Shown here one piece after another: positions 24,324-32,040 of a stretch of DNA of 39,008 nucleotides (positions within the stretch are counted from its first letter, which is position 1; the number at the start of each line of letters is the position of its first letter). Location: assembly GCA_023405705.1 (NCBI GenBank), contig JAEXXR010000241.1:1-39008 (forward strand). The letters are read 5' to 3'. This stretch comes from Actinomycetes bacterium. Its GTDB lineage: Bacteria; Actinomycetota; Thermoleophilia; Solirubrobacterales; Solirubrobacteraceae. The notes beneath the pieces are model-generated. The model was given only the letters and a program-made list of their open reading frames with translations, was not told where the DNA came from and did no database searches. Both the position numbers and the translations under genes were made by a program.

Positions 24324-24883
24324 CGCGCTCGTTCGGTCCGGCGAGGCTCGCCGCGCTCGTCTACGTGAGCGTGATCGGCATCGTCGTCGGCGTCGCGCTC
24401 GTCGCCGGCGCGGCGCTCGACCGGCAGACCGTCGACGACTTTCGGCGCGTGCCGTTCCCTCAGCTGCCGATGACCATCGGCGAGGCCGCATCGATCTGGA
24501 TGCACAACGGTCGGATCCTGCTCGCAGCCATCGGGGCGGCCGTCGCCGTCAACGCACCGTGGCTCGCGACGACAGTCGCATCGCAGCCGCAGGTCGGTCG
24601 GGACTGGCGGGCGACGCGGGCGCTGTGCGACGCGGCGATCGTCGTCGCGGCCGGACGCAACCTCGTCACCGTCGGTGTCGGCCTCGCCGTCTGGCGCGAC
24701 CGGATGCTGCTGGCGATCCTGCCGCACGGGCTCGTCGAGCTCGCCGCCTTCGCCTGCGGGCTCGCCTTGTACCTCCGCGCGCGGCGCGGTCCAGTCGCTC
24801 GTCCGGTGTGGGTGCAGCTGATCGCAATGGGCGTCGTGCTGCTCGCGCTCGCGTCGCTGCTCGAGGTCTTCGTCGTCCTGTGA
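24320..24883 (+). CDS. SpoIIM/DUF95-like integral membrane protein
   Basis: The 187-residue protein starts at ATG 24320, overlapping the previous stop by 4 nt (ATGA). It has about four membrane segments: LAALVYVSVIGIVVGVALVA (10-30), ILLAAIGAAVAVNAP, the segment containing LPHGLVELAAFACGLAL, and VQLIAMGVVLLALASLLEVF. The PHG-(hydrophobic)-E-L motif followed by a final A-LLE-F helix is the mark of the SpoIIM family, whose members remodel envelope proteins. Here it stands in a conjugation operon between a TadZ-like protein and the coupling protein. The longer frame from 24185 is an N-terminal extension inside the previous gene and is not used. Confidence 0.75.
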   Translation: MTRSFGPARLAALVYVSVIGIVVGVALVAGAALDRQTVDDFRRVPFPQLPMTIGEAASIWMHNGRILLAAIGAAVAVNAPWLATTVASQPQVGRDWRATRALCDAAIVVAAGRNLVTVGVGLAVWRDRMLLAILPHGLVELAAFACGLALYLRARRGPVARPVWVQLIAMGVVLLALASLLEVFVVL

Positions 24884-24887
24884 CGAG

Positions 24888-26321
24888 ATGCTCGTGCCCA
24901 CCGCGAAACTCGCGCTCGGACTCGTCGTGCTCTCGGCGATCGCCGCCGGGATCGCCGTCGGCATCGCGCTGCTGACCGCGCCGTCGCTGCCAGAGACACC
25001 ACCGCCGACGACGACCGCCACCGGGCGCAGCGAGAGACGATCAGCGCCGCCGCAGCCGCGGCGACCGCGCGCGGCCCCAGCCGCATCGCCGCGGTCAAGC
25101 CCACGGCAGGCGACATCGTCATCGGACTCACCGCTCGGATGGATCAGCGAGCGCAGCATGATCGAGTTGATCGTGCTCGCAGCGACCACCGGGACGGCCC
25201 TCGGCGCTCTCGTCACGACGATCGTCGTGGCGCGCACCGTTCGCCGCCGCGTACTGAACCGCCGCGTGCGGAGATACGAGCGGTTCGAGGTGCGGCTCTC
25301 GGCGCACGACGAGGCTCCGCCGGAGGACCTCGCCGACGCCGTCGAGGCGATCATCGGGGTGGTGCGCGAGCGGGCCGACGTCCGTTGGCGCGAGGGTCAG
25401 CCCTGGCTCGCGGTCGAGTTCCACCACGCGCCGGCGCCGACCGGCGAGCTGGAGTGGACGGTGTGCGTCGTCTGCGAGCCGCGCGTGGTGCGCCAGCTCG
25501 ACGCCGCGCTCGCCTCCGCCTACCCGAACGTGCGCCTCGGCTTCGACTTCGTCGCCGAGCCGCAGCCGGTCTCCGGCGCCCTGCGCCGGCCGGTCCATGT
25601 CGAGCGACTGCGCAAGCACAAGCCGTTCGTGTTCGCGCTCGGCCGCGATCGAGCCGACGGCCGTGCAGCGCCTGCGAGCGGTGCGCCGCTCGTCGAGCTC
25701 GTCGCGCAGGCGCAAGTTGCCGCGGGCGCACCGAGCACCGTGCGCCTGACGCTCACACCGACCCTGCACGCCGTCGAGCGGCTCGCGACGTCGCTGGCGC
25801 GCAGCGAGGCGAACCGTGCCGCGCGCGAGGAGCGATGGGGCGCGACCGAGGCCGGCCTCCGCGCGCCGCAGCGACGACGCGAGCTCGAAGGCACCGCCCC
25901 GAGCCAGAACCGTTCGCTCTGCTGGTCCGAGCTGGCGATCGGCAGCGACGACGCGGCCGCCTGCATGGCGGTCACTTCCGCGCTCCAAGCGTTGCGCGGC
26001 GCCAACCGGCTGCACCGTCGGATCGTCGACCTGCGTCCCGCCCGCACGCGCGCTCGCTTCGTCACCGGCGAGCCGCCGCTGCTCCCCGTGACGTTCGCCG
26101 GCGGGTTGAGGACGCTCCTGTCGAGTGCGGAGATCGCGACGCTGATCGAGCTTCCGACGGCGCGGATGCGCGGCGTCCCGGTGCGCCGGCTGATGCTCCC
26201 GCGGCTCCCGGCGCCTCCTGACGCGCTGCGTGCCGACGGTGTGCTGCAGGAGCCCCCGGCCGACAACGAGCCGTTCGATCCCGAGACGTTCTCCCCGGCG
26301 CCCTCGCTCGAGGAGACGTGA
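24888..26321 (+). CDS. Membrane-anchored N-terminal part of a split type IV coupling protein
   Basis: The 477-residue protein has a first membrane segment (LALGLVVLSAIAAGIAVGIA, about 8-29), a Pro/Ser/Arg-rich stretch, and a second one (IELIVLAATTGTALGALVTTIVVA, about 91-114). The soluble part follows the pattern of N-terminal domains of actinobacterial conjugation ATPases: WLAVEFHH...LEWTVCVVCEP...LASAYPNVRLGF, then LLSSAEIATLIELPTARMRG close to the end. In relatives this part is usually joined to the VirD4-type ATPase; here the ATPase is the next gene (1-nt overlap). It would tether the ATPase to the membrane. The segment 24990-25140 has better codon bias in another frame (see findings), and a start at ATG 25158 is possible. 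Confidence 0.7.
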   Translation: MLVPTAKLALGLVVLSAIAAGIAVGIALLTAPSLPETPPPTTTATGRSERRSAPPQPRRPRAAPAASPRSSPRQATSSSDSPLGWISERSMIELIVLAATTGTALGALVTTIVVARTVRRRVLNRRVRRYERFEVRLSAHDEAPPEDLADAVEAIIGVVRERADVRWREGQPWLAVEFHHAPAPTGELEWTVCVVCEPRVVRQLDAALASAYPNVRLGFDFVAEPQPVSGALRRPVHVERLRKHKPFVFALGRDRADGRAAPASGAPLVELVAQAQVAAGAPSTVRLTLTPTLHAVERLATSLARSEANRAAREERWGATEAGLRAPQRRRELEGTAPSQNRSLCWSELAIGSDDAAACMAVTSALQALRGANRLHRRIVDLRPARTRARFVTGEPPLLPVTFAGGLRTLLSSAEIATLIELPTARMRGVPVRRLMLPRLPAPPDALRADGVLQEPPADNEPFDPETFSPAPSLEET

Positions 26322-29143
26322 TGCGGCCAGATCGCGCCTTCGGGGACCTCATGCCGACGGCGCGCGCCGCCAACGCCGAGGTCGTGCAGCGTCCGGCCGA
26401 TCGTCCGCAAGGCACGCTTGTCGTCGGCGGCCAGGGCTCGGGCAAGACGTCGTTCCTCCTGCGCTCGTTCCTCAACGACTGCCGCGACCCGAACGCCGCC
26501 CCGATCCTCATCGACCCCAAGAGCGAGGTCGCGCGGGCAGCGCTCGCGCTGGTCCCGCCCGAGTGCGGGAAGACCGTCTGGTACCTCGACCTGGCCTATC
26601 CCCGTTTCGGCATGTCGCCGTTGAGCTTGCCGGCCGACACGATGCGCAACCCGCGCCGGCTCGCAGCGGCCGTCGCCGGCGTCGCCGACAACGTCGTCAA
26701 CTCCCTGCTCGACGTCAACGAGGGCCAGATCTTCCAGGCCTCGCGCGACCTGCTCTACCACGCGACTATCGGGGCGCTCGCGCTGGCCGCGGCCGAGAGC
26801 ACGCGGGCCAGCTTCGAGACGATCTACTCGCTGCTGCTCCCGTACCGCGACGATCTGCGCGACGCCGTCGTGGCCGCGACGGCGCACATCCCCGATCTCG
26901 GACAGACGCACGAGTTCTGGGCCCGCGAGATCCCCGACATGATCACCGGCGCCGGCTCCGTCATCCGCCAGCAGATGAAGGCCCCGCGCAACAAGGTCGG
27001 CGGCATCGTCTCCGTCCCGCCGCTGCGACGCTTCTTCCACCACCCGGTCGACATGCCGATCTCGCGGATCGTCGAGCGCCGCGACGTGCTGATCGTCGAT
27101 GCCGCCATGGGCGGCATCCCGAGCCGCCCCGGGATCGGCGAAGAGAACTCGGTCGCCTGCATTCACTTCTTGTTGCGGATGCTGCACACCCACATGCAGC
27201 ACCAGATCCATCTCGATGCTCCGACGCGCACCCGCGTCGCGCTTCACCTCGAAGAGTGCCACGTCGTGATCAACGAGCTGACGGTCGACATGCTCGCGAC
27301 CCACCGCGCGGCCGGACTCGACGTCACACTCGTCCACCAGTTCTTCGCCCAGCTCCTCAGCGCGGAGTCGGGCGCACGGTCGGAGAAGATCCGCAAGGGG
27401 ATCCTCAACCTGTGCCAGAGCCGCTGCCTCTTCCGGCTCGGCGACCCTGACGACGCCGAGGACGCCTCGCGGATCGCGATGGCCGTCTACGACTCGCTCT
27501 TTCGCAGCGATCCGCTTTCTCGCGCGCGCACGCGCGCGACTCCCGAGACGCTCCTCAACCTCCCGCGCTGGTACTTCCTCGCCTCGTGGATCATCGGCGG
27601 CCAGCGCGCGCCGGCCTTCATCGGCCGCACGCACCCGATCCCGACGGGCACGCTCGGGTGGACGCGCGCCCACTACCAGCGCCTCGTGGACAACTGCGGC
27701 GAGTACCCGGTCGACATGGGGTCGAGTTCGACACACCGCCGCTCCGACCAAGAGGCGATCGACGACGACCGCCACGGCCAGCCGCTCGCTCCGACGAGCG
27801 CCGAGCCCGGGGTCGTCGAACCGCAGCCGCGAAGGCCGCGGCGATCCTCCGGACGTGACACCGAACTGCAGCCCGAGTTGTGGGACGCCGACGACGCGGC
27901 GCAGGAGAGCGACGCGATGCAGTCGCCCGTTCTCGGCCTCGTCGGCAAAACCACGACGATCACGGATCCGCCGTCAGACGGACCGGCGCCAGAGTCGTAC
28001 GTCGAGCTGGCGATGATCGATCAGATCTCCGAGCTGCTCGCGCCGGCGGCTCCGAGAGCGCCGAGCGAGCTGCGTCGCGTCGGCGAGCAGCAGCTGCGCG
28101 TGCTTAAGCTCCTCGACCGCTTCGGCATGATGACCGCGTCGCAGCTGCGACGTGCGGCCTGGCCCGAGGGCATCGGCGAGCGCGCTGTCCAGAAGGCGCT
28201 GGCCCGTCTCGAGAACGCCGGCTTCATCCAACGGATCCCGACGCGCCTGCGAGCGCAGTCGAAGCGATCGAGCCCGCCGCTGTGGACCCTGACGACCAGA
28301 GGCTTCCGGCTCGGCCAGGGGCCGCCCGACGGGCTCGCGCCCGTCATCGCGGCGAAGCGCCGCTTCCGACCGAGCGACGCTCAGGAGGGCAGCCGCGTCC
28401 GGCACGACCTCCACGTCGTCAACTGGATGCAGGCGCTGCACACGACGATCCCGAAGTGGACGACCGACAACTGGCGCACCGCCCGCTACCACACGGCCCG
28501 CTTCACGCCGCCGCGCGTCGGTGACGGCCGCGCCCGTCGCCCGCTGCGTCTGAGCGACGTCGCGCTCGGCAACGGCTTCGGCTTCAGCGGCGTCCCGCAG
28601 CAGCTCGAGGAGATCGTCACCGACCTCGCGGTCGAGCTGCACGTCGTCAGCGACCCCGCCCCGCGCCCGGGTCGCCGCTTCGAGCTGCGCTTCGACCTCC
28701 TGCTCGAACTCGACCTGACCGAGCGCCCCACGTACAACAGCGAGAAGCTCGCCCGGTACGACGCCTTCCTGACCGGCTGGGCGCTCGGCCACCCCCGCTA
28801 CCAGCGCCTCGGCAGCCGCCCGATCGCCGTCTTCGTGTCGCCCTCGCCGCGCGCGACGCTGGCGCTGATGCAGGAGGCCGACGCAGTGATGGCCGGCAGC
28901 GTCGGCCCGCTCGGCCAGCCTGAGCACGAGTGGTTCCACGCCGGCCGGGCCCACACCTTCTTCGCCACCGAGGGAGATCTCCACCGCGGATCTCTGCGAG
29001 CGCTGCAGCTGCCGCCGCTCCCGCGCCGGCTGCGCGAGCAGCTCGGCGACGAGAGCTTCACGGCGACCGCCGTCAACCTGCTGCCCGACAGCGTTGCGTG
29101 GGCGGGGCGAGACCCCCGACGCAGCACCAGTCCTTCTACGTAG
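26321..29143 (+). CDS. VirD4/TraG-type coupling ATPase fused to a replication-relaxation domain
   Basis: The 940-residue protein starts at ATG 26321 (AGGAG 5 nt upstream; GTG 26318 also possible). Residues 30-470 are a VirD4/TraG motor: Walker A GGQGSGKTS (about 36-44), ILIDPKSE, Walker B ALHLEECH (about 305-312), and the VTLVHQFFAQL strand. There are no membrane helices; the preceding gene supplies them. A variable linker (about 470-570) leads to a replication-relaxation-type region (about 583-930): LRVLKLLDRFGMMTASQLRR, a winged helix (AVQKALARLENAGFIQRI, WTLTTRGF), the VRHDLHVVNWMQAL motif, and FELRFDLLLELDL. In other elements this domain is a separate protein beside the transfer gene. The fusion would join DNA recognition to export. 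Confidence 0.88.
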   Translation: MRPDRAFGDLMPTARAANAEVVQRPADRPQGTLVVGGQGSGKTSFLLRSFLNDCRDPNAAPILIDPKSEVARAALALVPPECGKTVWYLDLAYPRFGMSPLSLPADTMRNPRRLAAAVAGVADNVVNSLLDVNEGQIFQASRDLLYHATIGALALAAAESTRASFETIYSLLLPYRDDLRDAVVAATAHIPDLGQTHEFWAREIPDMITGAGSVIRQQMKAPRNKVGGIVSVPPLRRFFHHPVDMPISRIVERRDVLIVDAAMGGIPSRPGIGEENSVACIHFLLRMLHTHMQHQIHLDAPTRTRVALHLEECHVVINELTVDMLATHRAAGLDVTLVHQFFAQLLSAESGARSEKIRKGILNLCQSRCLFRLGDPDDAEDASRIAMAVYDSLFRSDPLSRARTRATPETLLNLPRWYFLASWIIGGQRAPAFIGRTHPIPTGTLGWTRAHYQRLVDNCGEYPVDMGSSSTHRRSDQEAIDDDRHGQPLAPTSAEPGVVEPQPRRPRRSSGRDTELQPELWDADDAAQESDAMQSPVLGLVGKTTTITDPPSDGPAPESYVELAMIDQISELLAPAAPRAPSELRRVGEQQLRVLKLLDRFGMMTASQLRRAAWPEGIGERAVQKALARLENAGFIQRIPTRLRAQSKRSSPPLWTLTTRGFRLGQGPPDGLAPVIAAKRRFRPSDAQEGSRVRHDLHVVNWMQALHTTIPKWTTDNWRTARYHTARFTPPRVGDGRARRPLRLSDVALGNGFGFSGVPQQLEEIVTDLAVELHVVSDPAPRPGRRFELRFDLLLELDLTERPTYNSEKLARYDAFLTGWALGHPRYQRLGSRPIAVFVSPSPRATLALMQEADAVMAGSVGPLGQPEHEWFHAGRAHTFFATEGDLHRGSLRALQLPPLPRRLREQLGDESFTATAVNLLPDSVAWAGRDPRRSTSPST

Positions 29144-29384
29144 AACGGTCGCGCAATACCTTCGAGCCCGGCCGGAAGATCCGCTTGAGGAGTGCTTCGA
29201 CCTGGCGAACGAGCAGGTCGACAGTGTCTTCCAATCTGCTGACCCGCGCCTCGAGCGGGAGCCGCTCCAGCCGCTGCACCGTCGCGATGCGGATGAAGTC
29301 GGCCGTCGCGATGCCGAGCTCTGCGGATCGAGCCTTGAGCTCTGCCCATGTCTCCGGGTCGTAACGAACCGTGGTCGTGTGCAT
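29136..29384 (-). CDS. Ribbon-helix-helix (CopG/MobC-like) protein
   Basis: The 82-residue protein begins MHTTTVRYDPETWAELKARS: a short beta strand followed by two helices (WAELKARSAELG, TADFIRIATVQRL), the RHH fold of CopG, Arc and MobC proteins. The C-terminus (ARVSRLEDTVDLLVRQVEAL) is a likely coiled coil. AGGAG lies upstream of ATG 29384. Its 3' end overlaps the stop of the convergent VirD4-fusion gene by 8 nt. It may repress the local operon or bind a transfer origin as an accessory factor; nothing decides between these. An XRE regulator gene is 13 bp upstream. Confidence 0.8.
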   Translation of the reverse strand: MHTTTVRYDPETWAELKARSAELGIATADFIRIATVQRLERLPLEARVSRLEDTVDLLVRQVEALLKRIFRPGSKVLRDRST

Positions 29385-29397
29385 CGACGATCGTCTC

Positions 29398-29670
29398 CTA
29401 CTTCAGGGGGCGGTCACCGCGACGCGCCTCGTACAACGGGACCAGATCGCTCAGCTGCACGTCGAGCCCCGTGATCAGCTTCCGCATGATCTTCAGCGTC
29501 GGGTTGATCTCCCCGCGCTCGATCGCGCCGACGTAGTTGCGGTGCAAACCCGATCGCTGGCCGAGTTCCTCTTGTGAGAGATCGCGACGCGCCCGCAGCT
29601 CCTTCACGGCTCGGCCGAAGATCTCATGCTCGCGTGACTGCGGCTGCTTCTTCTTCTCGCGTCGCATCAT
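29398..29670 (-). CDS. XRE-family (Cro/CI-type) regulator
   Basis: This 90-residue protein is a single HTH_3 domain: FGRAVKELRARRDLSQEELG, QRSGLHRNYVGAIERGEINP and LKIMRKLITGLDVQLSDL. It has a basic N-terminus (MMRREKKKQPQ). The start (ATG 29670 or 29667) overlaps the stop of the upstream gene by 4 nt. As a small CI-like protein beside an RHH gene at the end of the transfer operon, it is a likely control element of transfer or a regulator of its own operon. No peptidase or sensor domain is present. Confidence 0.88.
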   Translation of the reverse strand: MMRREKKKQPQSREHEIFGRAVKELRARRDLSQEELGQRSGLHRNYVGAIERGEINPTLKIMRKLITGLDVQLSDLVPLYEARRGDRPLK

Positions 29671-30122
29671 CGCGACGCCCCATCAGTCGAGAGCTGGCGA
29701 TGCAGGTCCGTACACGTCCTGCAGATCGCCGTGAGCCGGTCGCTCGCTTCCCGAGCATCCTCACCGAACGGCATCTGCGCGGCGATGGACTCGACGGCGT
29801 ATACCGAGATCGCGGCGAGCGCTCTGTGTAACTCGGCCGGAGCCATCGTGATCGCGGTCGCCTGCGCGTCCCCAGACCAACCGAGGTCGTCCAGCAGCCG
29901 CAGAAGCGGATCTTGCTCCGACCGCAGGCTGCGAGCCCGTCTCCAGTCGCCTCGATCGAAGGCAGTTCCGATCTCGCCGATGCCGGCGAGGATCGCGGTC
30001 GCGGCGTCGTAGAGAACGGCGCTCTGTCGTTCGCCGACGAAGGTCGTCGTGTCGGCCTCAGGGCCGACTGCTGCGCAAACCCGCGTGTGAGCGAGCAGGC
30101 GTCGGATACGCTTGCAGCGCAT
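29667..30122 (-). CDS. Unknown helical protein
   Basis: The protein has 151 residues from ATG 30122; a GTG 12 nt upstream and a longer frame to 30185 are alternatives. It begins with a basic Cys-containing stretch (MRCKRIRRLLAHTRVC), then helices (AATAILAGIGEIGTAFDRG, ELHRALAAISVYAVESIAAQ, RLTAICRTCTDLHRQLS) with late Cys residues (CRTC). It overlaps the XRE gene by 4 nt and is clearly in its operon. No known domain was recognised; it may be a partner of the regulator. Confidence 0.65.
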   Translation of the reverse strand: MRCKRIRRLLAHTRVCAAVGPEADTTTFVGERQSAVLYDAATAILAGIGEIGTAFDRGDWRRARSLRSEQDPLLRLLDDLGWSGDAQATAITMAPAELHRALAAISVYAVESIAAQMPFGEDAREASDRLTAICRTCTDLHRQLSTDGASR

Positions 30123-30266
30123 TGGGAGACTCACCTCTCTCGATGCACGGGGTTCCGGGGGTGTTGCTGCACCTCCGGGCCCCACTTATGTCAGGTCCAT
30201 TCCCAGGCTACGCGGTCCGCGCCGGCTCAACGTATCGGTTGTGTATCCATCCGTTCCCGCGCCGCT

Positions 30267-30611
30267 TCAGCGCCAGATGCGGGGCGTAGCCGTGTACTTC
30301 CGGAGCGCGAGCGTGACGGCTCTCGCCTCGTTCTGCGTCGGCACGAGCTGAAGCAGCCGACGGATCTCGTCGCCAGCGGCTGGCCCGTGCCGCCGCTCGG
30401 CGAGGACCCGTTCGGACCAGCGCCGCGCCCATGCTTCAAAGCGGGGATCGCGTTCTTCGCCGGCGACGACGACCATGTCGAGCGCGATCTCGAGCGGTAC
30501 CTCGCTGTCGGACCGTCGAAGTGCAGCGCCAGCCGCTGCGACGCGATCGATGTCGCGCGCGCGAATTGCATCAATCAGGTTGCGGCGGTCCTGAGCGTCG
30601 TCTAGCGACAC
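30267..30611 (-). CDS. Unknown small helical protein
   Basis: The 114-residue frame starts at GTG 30611 with GGGAG 8 nt upstream; a longer in-frame extension to 30920 has poor codon bias and overlaps the promoter of the opposite gene. The protein is all helix (RRNLIDAIRARDIDRVAAAG, LEIALDMVVVAGEERDPRFE, AWARRWSERVLAERR) and ends in a basic tail. No family was recognised. The 144 bp after it (30123-30266) contain no gene or clear terminator. Confidence 0.65.
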   Translation of the reverse strand: MSLDDAQDRRNLIDAIRARDIDRVAAAGAALRRSDSEVPLEIALDMVVVAGEERDPRFEAWARRWSERVLAERRHGPAAGDEIRRLLQLVPTQNEARAVTLALRKYTATPRIWR

Positions 30612-30689
30612 GTCATGGCTCCCGCCGTGTGCGTCGCTCGTCTGCTGCAGCGAGCGCCTGTTGGCATTGGCCGGATCTTGCACTACCGA

Positions 30690-30718
30690 TTGCGAACGCG
30701 CCACACGGCCTATACACT
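30690..30718 (+). promoter_or_regulatory. Putative sigma-70-type promoter
   Basis: TTGCGA (30690-30695) is followed after 17 bp by TACACT (30713-30718), within the AT-richer stretch TATACACT. It faces the exported-protein genes at 30843 and would leave a leader of about 115 nt. It overlaps the region upstream of the opposite gene at 30267-30611. Confidence 0.45.
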
Positions 30719-30842
30719 GACGATGCTCTGGGGACCGGCGTGATGTCGCACCGCGAGGCAGGGGAGTTGCTTCGCCGGGGCCATTTGTGGGACCGCACAC
30801 AGCCGCAGAGCCTCTGCTGTCCCAACAACCAGGGAGGACGAA

Positions 30843-31286
30843 GTGCTCGTGACGAGCCAAGCGACGCGTGCCCGAAACATGCGTCTCGCTGCCATGCTCG
30901 CGCTCACCTTCGTGACGCACGCGGTCATCTCCGCCGCGACCCCCGTATCAAGCCACGCGATCGTCTACTGCAACGCGGGGACGCCGCCGTACTCGCAATG
31001 CCCCACGGTGGGCATAAGAGACTTCAACTCGGCAAATCGAAATCAGGCGGTCTACAACGGCAACCCGAAGATCGATGTCTGCGAGAAGGTCCGCAACTGG
31101 GCTGACTCGATAACCGTCAGCCGACGCTGTGCGAGAGGTCTCGCCGACTCGTACTACGACGTCCACACCTGGGTGCAGTGCCAAGGCGGATCGCCGAACA
31201 ACATCCGCTTCATCGCCGGGAACGACAGCCCGGTGACGCACACCATCGTCGGCGATGCCTACTGGTCCTACGCAATCTGCACCTGA
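30843..31286 (+). CDS. Small Cys-rich secreted protein, unknown
   Basis: The 147-residue protein starts at GTG 30843, 6 nt after GGAGG. A signal peptide (RLAAMLALTFVTHAVISAAT) ends near residue 38. The mature part of about 110 residues has six Cys, likely three disulphides, and many aromatic and Asn residues (VYCNAGTPPYSQC, DVHTWVQCQGG, DAYWSYAICT). The codon choice is a little less GC-rich than in its neighbours. No known fold was recognised. It is followed after 16 bp by a second exported protein in the same transcript. It could be a surface or wall-binding factor of the element. Confidence 0.75.
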   Translation: MLVTSQATRARNMRLAAMLALTFVTHAVISAATPVSSHAIVYCNAGTPPYSQCPTVGIRDFNSANRNQAVYNGNPKIDVCEKVRNWADSITVSRRCARGLADSYYDVHTWVQCQGGSPNNIRFIAGNDSPVTHTIVGDAYWSYAICT

Positions 31287-31302
31287 GCGGGAGAAACGAG
31301 AG

Positions 31303-31986
31303 ATGAGACAACATTCCAAGCTTCTGCTCGCAACGGTCGCAGCGCTTCTGCTCGGTGTCGGAGCGGTGTCGATCGCGATTGCGGCGACGGACAGCTCCGA
31401 TCCCGTGCCGGTCGCCGAGCAGAGCGACCCGCAGGACGGCTTCTACACCCACGACAGACCGGCTCCGTCGACGACCGCCGGCCTCAGCCCGGCGCTCAAG
31501 GCCGCGTACGGCATCTTCCGGCAGCGCGGCACCGCCGCCGACGTCGTCACCGATTCCGTCGGTGCTGACTCGGGGAGCAACGGGAGCCTCGCCCGACTCG
31601 CCTTCATGCGCGAGGACGAAACGACCGTTCATCTCGTGCCCGCGCAGGGGGCGATCTGCATCAAGAGCGGCGACTACCTGGAGGCCGGCTGCATACCCGA
31701 AGCCGACGCGCTCAGCGGAGACAACGCGCAGTCGATCATCTGCGCTCCCGGCCTGCCAAACGACGTGGTCGAGATCTACGGCATCTTGCCCGACGAGGCC
31801 CGCGCGGCCAAGGTCCTCCACGCCGACGGCACCACTCGGCCGCTCGACGTCAGGAACAACGCCTACATCTACCGAGCGCCGCGAGCCGACCCGCTGCCGC
31901 AGACGCTGCAGTTCGAGCTCGGCGGCAAGACGCAGTCCGTCGCAGCGCGGATTCCCGCCGACGCGGTGAAGGAGCGCTGCGCCTAG
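31303..31986 (+). CDS. Exported or membrane-anchored protein, unknown
   Basis: The 227-residue protein starts at ATG 31303 with a signal or anchor segment (LLLATVAALLLGVGAVSIAIAA). The outside part has a Ser/Pro-rich spacer, then a domain of about 160 residues with four Cys (ICIKSGDYLEAGCIPE, IICAPG, ERCA). The strand-rich core (VVEIYGILPDEARAAKVLHA, DVRNNAYIYRAPR) recalls small extracellular domains of Solirubrobacterales exported proteins, but no family could be named. It is co-transcribed with the Cys-rich secreted protein upstream. A strong hairpin follows. Confidence 0.75.
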   Translation: MRQHSKLLLATVAALLLGVGAVSIAIAATDSSDPVPVAEQSDPQDGFYTHDRPAPSTTAGLSPALKAAYGIFRQRGTAADVVTDSVGADSGSNGSLARLAFMREDETTVHLVPAQGAICIKSGDYLEAGCIPEADALSGDNAQSIICAPGLPNDVVEIYGILPDEARAAKVLHADGTTRPLDVRNNAYIYRAPRADPLPQTLQFELGGKTQSVAARIPADAVKERCA

Positions 31987-31996
31987 ACGGCAGTAC

Positions 31997-32021
31997 GGGC
32001 CGCCCCGGTCAGGGGCGGCCC
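31997..32021. terminator. Hairpin terminator between convergent genes
   Basis: A perfect 10-bp stem (GGGCCGCCCC, 31997-32006, with 32012-32021) and a 5-nt loop lie between the stop at 31986 and the convergent stop at 32041. T-runs are weak on both sides. It probably serves both transcripts. Confidence 0.75.
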
Positions 32022-32040
32022 ATCGCCGCGCCTTTACGGG

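Noticed and set aside
25139..26221. Separate 360-residue plus-strand gene starting MDQRAQHD
   Set aside because: After about 25140 its codon bias collapses and its sequence is Arg-rich nonsense; only the stretch upstream of it shows a coding-like signal, which is reported as a frame anomaly.
30267..30920. Longer form (217 residues) of the unknown gene at 30267-30611
   Set aside because: The first 103 residues have poor bias and overlap the opposite promoter and leader; GTG 30611 has a proper ribosome site.
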